Source: a virus. Taken from it: DNA of 50,157 nt. Positions 49,242 to 50,157 of the stretch are shown piece by piece. Position 1 is the stretch's first letter. The number at the start of each line of letters is the position of its first letter. The notes beneath the pieces are model-generated. The model was not told the DNA's origin. It searched no databases and was given only the letters and a program-made list of their open reading frames with translations. Location of the stretch: positions 1-50,157 of IMG/VR virus record IMGVR_UViG_3300028844_003150; one strand, 5' to 3'. Made by a program: the position numbers and the translations under genes.

Positions 49242-49677
49242 GACGCTGCTTCATCCTCGCGTCATAGTTTTCTTGGTGAGATACCTCGTTGATCTTGTCG
49301 TAGATCACGACAGTAGCCCCGATACCAGATACAAGGATGCTGGCTGCGAGACCCATTGCAATGATGAGTGCTCTGGGGGTTACTACCTCATGCTTCTTTG
49401 CGTAATTGTCTCCGACTTCCCTGCGAACTTCCAGTTGGCAAGCAGCTAATTTGTTGCTGACCATTTCAGGGATGCGATAGACATTGCCGCTGATCTCATC
49501 CAGTCGAGCATGGATACTGGCTTCCTCTCTGGCAGACCGGCTCAGAAATTCTACAGACGCCTGCTCGAAGGTGTTCTGTTGCTGTTCGAGAAGTCCAAGG
49601 CGCACCTGATGGTCATCAACACGCTGGTCTAGTGCGTGCAGTTCCCTCTGGATTTGCTCTACAGCGTCAGTAGTCAT
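49234..49677 (-). CDS. Coiled-coil protein with C-terminal membrane span
   Basis: 147 residues from ATG 49677 (AGGAC upstream; the frame is open 32 codons further). A long coiled coil (about 5-60, IQRELHALDQRVDDHQVRLG) precedes a helical domain and a membrane helix (ALIIAMGLAASILVSGIGAT) near 105-125, ending in a basic tail. It resembles haemolysin XhlA-type or holin-partner proteins of phage lysis cassettes. It overlaps the next gene by eight bases. Confidence 0.65.
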   Translation of the reverse strand: MTTDAVEQIQRELHALDQRVDDHQVRLGLLEQQQNTFEQASVEFLSRSAREEASIHARLDEISGNVYRIPEMVSNKLAACQLEVRREVGDNYAKKHEVVTPRALIIAMGLAASILVSGIGATVVIYDKINEVSHQENYDARMKQRRD

Positions 49678-49685
49678 TACATGTC

Positions 49686-49997
49686 CTATGCGATATTCGG
49701 GTATACGGTGAATTTGGATATATCTGATTTCCAAGACCCGGTAGGTAATGTAACGTGAGCTTGGATCTTCCACTTACCATTGGGAACGAGGTCATCCGCG
49801 ATAGTTACATACTGGATAATCCCATCAGTTCCGTTTGTCTTGAACACAGATGTCTGGGTAACTGTTGTGCCATCAGGCTTTTCGAACAGGATGAATTGTG
49901 CGGTGGCTCCTGAAAGGTCAACAATTACGTCACCGTCCAAGAGAGTGATCTCGAAGATTGTCCCAATGTCCCCTTCATGGATTTCTCTTGCTGCCAT
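49686..49997 (-). CDS. BppU-like baseplate/receptor-binding N-domain protein
   Basis: 103 residues, all beta. MAAREIHEGDIGTIFEITLL followed by VDLSGATAQFILFEKPDGTT and a GKWKIQAHVTLPTG strand match the short N-terminal module of BppU-type (DUF2479-like) tail proteins, which clamp fibres to the tail. A free-standing copy is common in podovirus tail modules. It follows the partial gene at the right edge with a three-base gap-free junction. Confidence 0.65.
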   Translation of the reverse strand: MAAREIHEGDIGTIFEITLLDGDVIVDLSGATAQFILFEKPDGTTVTQTSVFKTNGTDGIIQYVTIADDLVPNGKWKIQAHVTLPTGSWKSDISKFTVYPNIA

Positions 49998-49998
49998 G

Positions 49999-50157
49999 TC
50001 ATAACTCCACAGAGTGCTCTGATAGCTCAGTTATAAAATTCGTATGTGCATAAACTTGGTTTATGTACCCATCCACTTCCTTAGTCGGAGTGACGTATAA
50101 CTGCTGCTGCTCTGTCATGTGTATATGGGCCTCTTCGCTAAGAACAGGATTTATATA
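49999..50157 (-). CDS. Partial tail-module protein, 5' end beyond right edge
   Basis: Open from the right edge to TGA at 49999-50001. The readable C-terminal part ends TEQQQLYVTPTKEVDGYINQ, then VYAHTNFITELSEHSVEL. An internal ATG at 50118 could give a free 39-residue peptide, but the frame is open further, so a longer protein is likely. It may be the far end of the gene cut at the left edge if the molecule is circular; a direct join of the window ends puts the two frames one base out of step. Confidence 0.5.
   Translation of the reverse strand, partial: YINPVLSEEAHIHMTEQQQLYVTPTKEVDGYINQVYAHTNFITELSEHSVEL

Noticed and set aside
48829-49449. 206-codon plus-strand frame opposite the endolysin and coiled-coil genes
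   Set aside because: Endolysin catalytic residues are on the minus strand; the plus frame is a Ser/Cys/Val-rich shadow.
1-50157. Temperate life style (integrase, excisionase, CI-type repressor, attachment site)
   Set aside because: No such gene or site was found; small HTH/RHH proteins alone are not evidence for lysogeny.

Overview
The window reads as a tailed, probably short-tailed (podovirus-like) double-stranded DNA phage of a Gram-negative bacterium. Basis: almost gap-free packing, ATGA-type stop/start overlaps, clear Shine-Dalgarno sites, and a virion set with a terminase, a P22-type portal, an N4-gp56-type major capsid protein, a P22 gp4-like adaptor and a gp10-like tail protein. No integrase, repressor, tRNA or CRISPR was seen, so a lytic life style is the simplest reading. 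The host cannot be named from the sequence.

Layout. (1) Positions 1-18239, minus strand: the virion operon, read right to left as small terminase, large terminase, portal, scaffold, capsid, decoration protein, adaptor, tail proteins and a giant LamG/discoidin fibre, then a partial gene running off the left edge. (2) 18240-18645: divergent control region with a 12-bp tandem repeat. (3) 18646-21560, plus: small early proteins, many membrane-bound. (4) 21561-21956: non-coding, rich in repeated TGTACGATC boxes and palindromes; the best candidate for a replication origin or master operator. (5) 21957-42802, plus: DUF3223/HNH protein, primase-helicase, many small proteins, Cas4-like nuclease, SNF2-type helicase, family A DNA polymerase, VRR-type nuclease, Gp88-like protein, rIIA and rIIB homologues, DUF932-like and DUF3310 proteins, DHH phosphoesterase. 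(6) 42808-43988, plus: a two-gene cassette with an apparently intact glutaminase, bracketed by a perfect 28-bp direct repeat. (7) 44017-46012, plus: small genes, a secreted discoidin-domain protein and a sigma factor, probably the late-gene switch. (8) 46003-50157, minus: secreted discoidin/FN3 protein, SNase-type nuclease, DUF1353, holin candidate, GH24 endolysin, TM/coiled-coil proteins, BppU-like protein, and a partial gene at the right edge. Both edges lie in the same minus-strand late unit, so the window may be one near-complete circularly permuted genome.

The main novelty is the phage glutaminase (43043-43987) with every expected active-site residue and an insertion-like boundary. Three core genes also look damaged: the portal carries a 144-bp inverted duplication in place of normal sequence, a conserved early gene is frameshifted near 33705, and the SNF2 helicase seems to lack motif Ia. 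These could be assembly or amplification artefacts or real lesions, and raw reads would decide.
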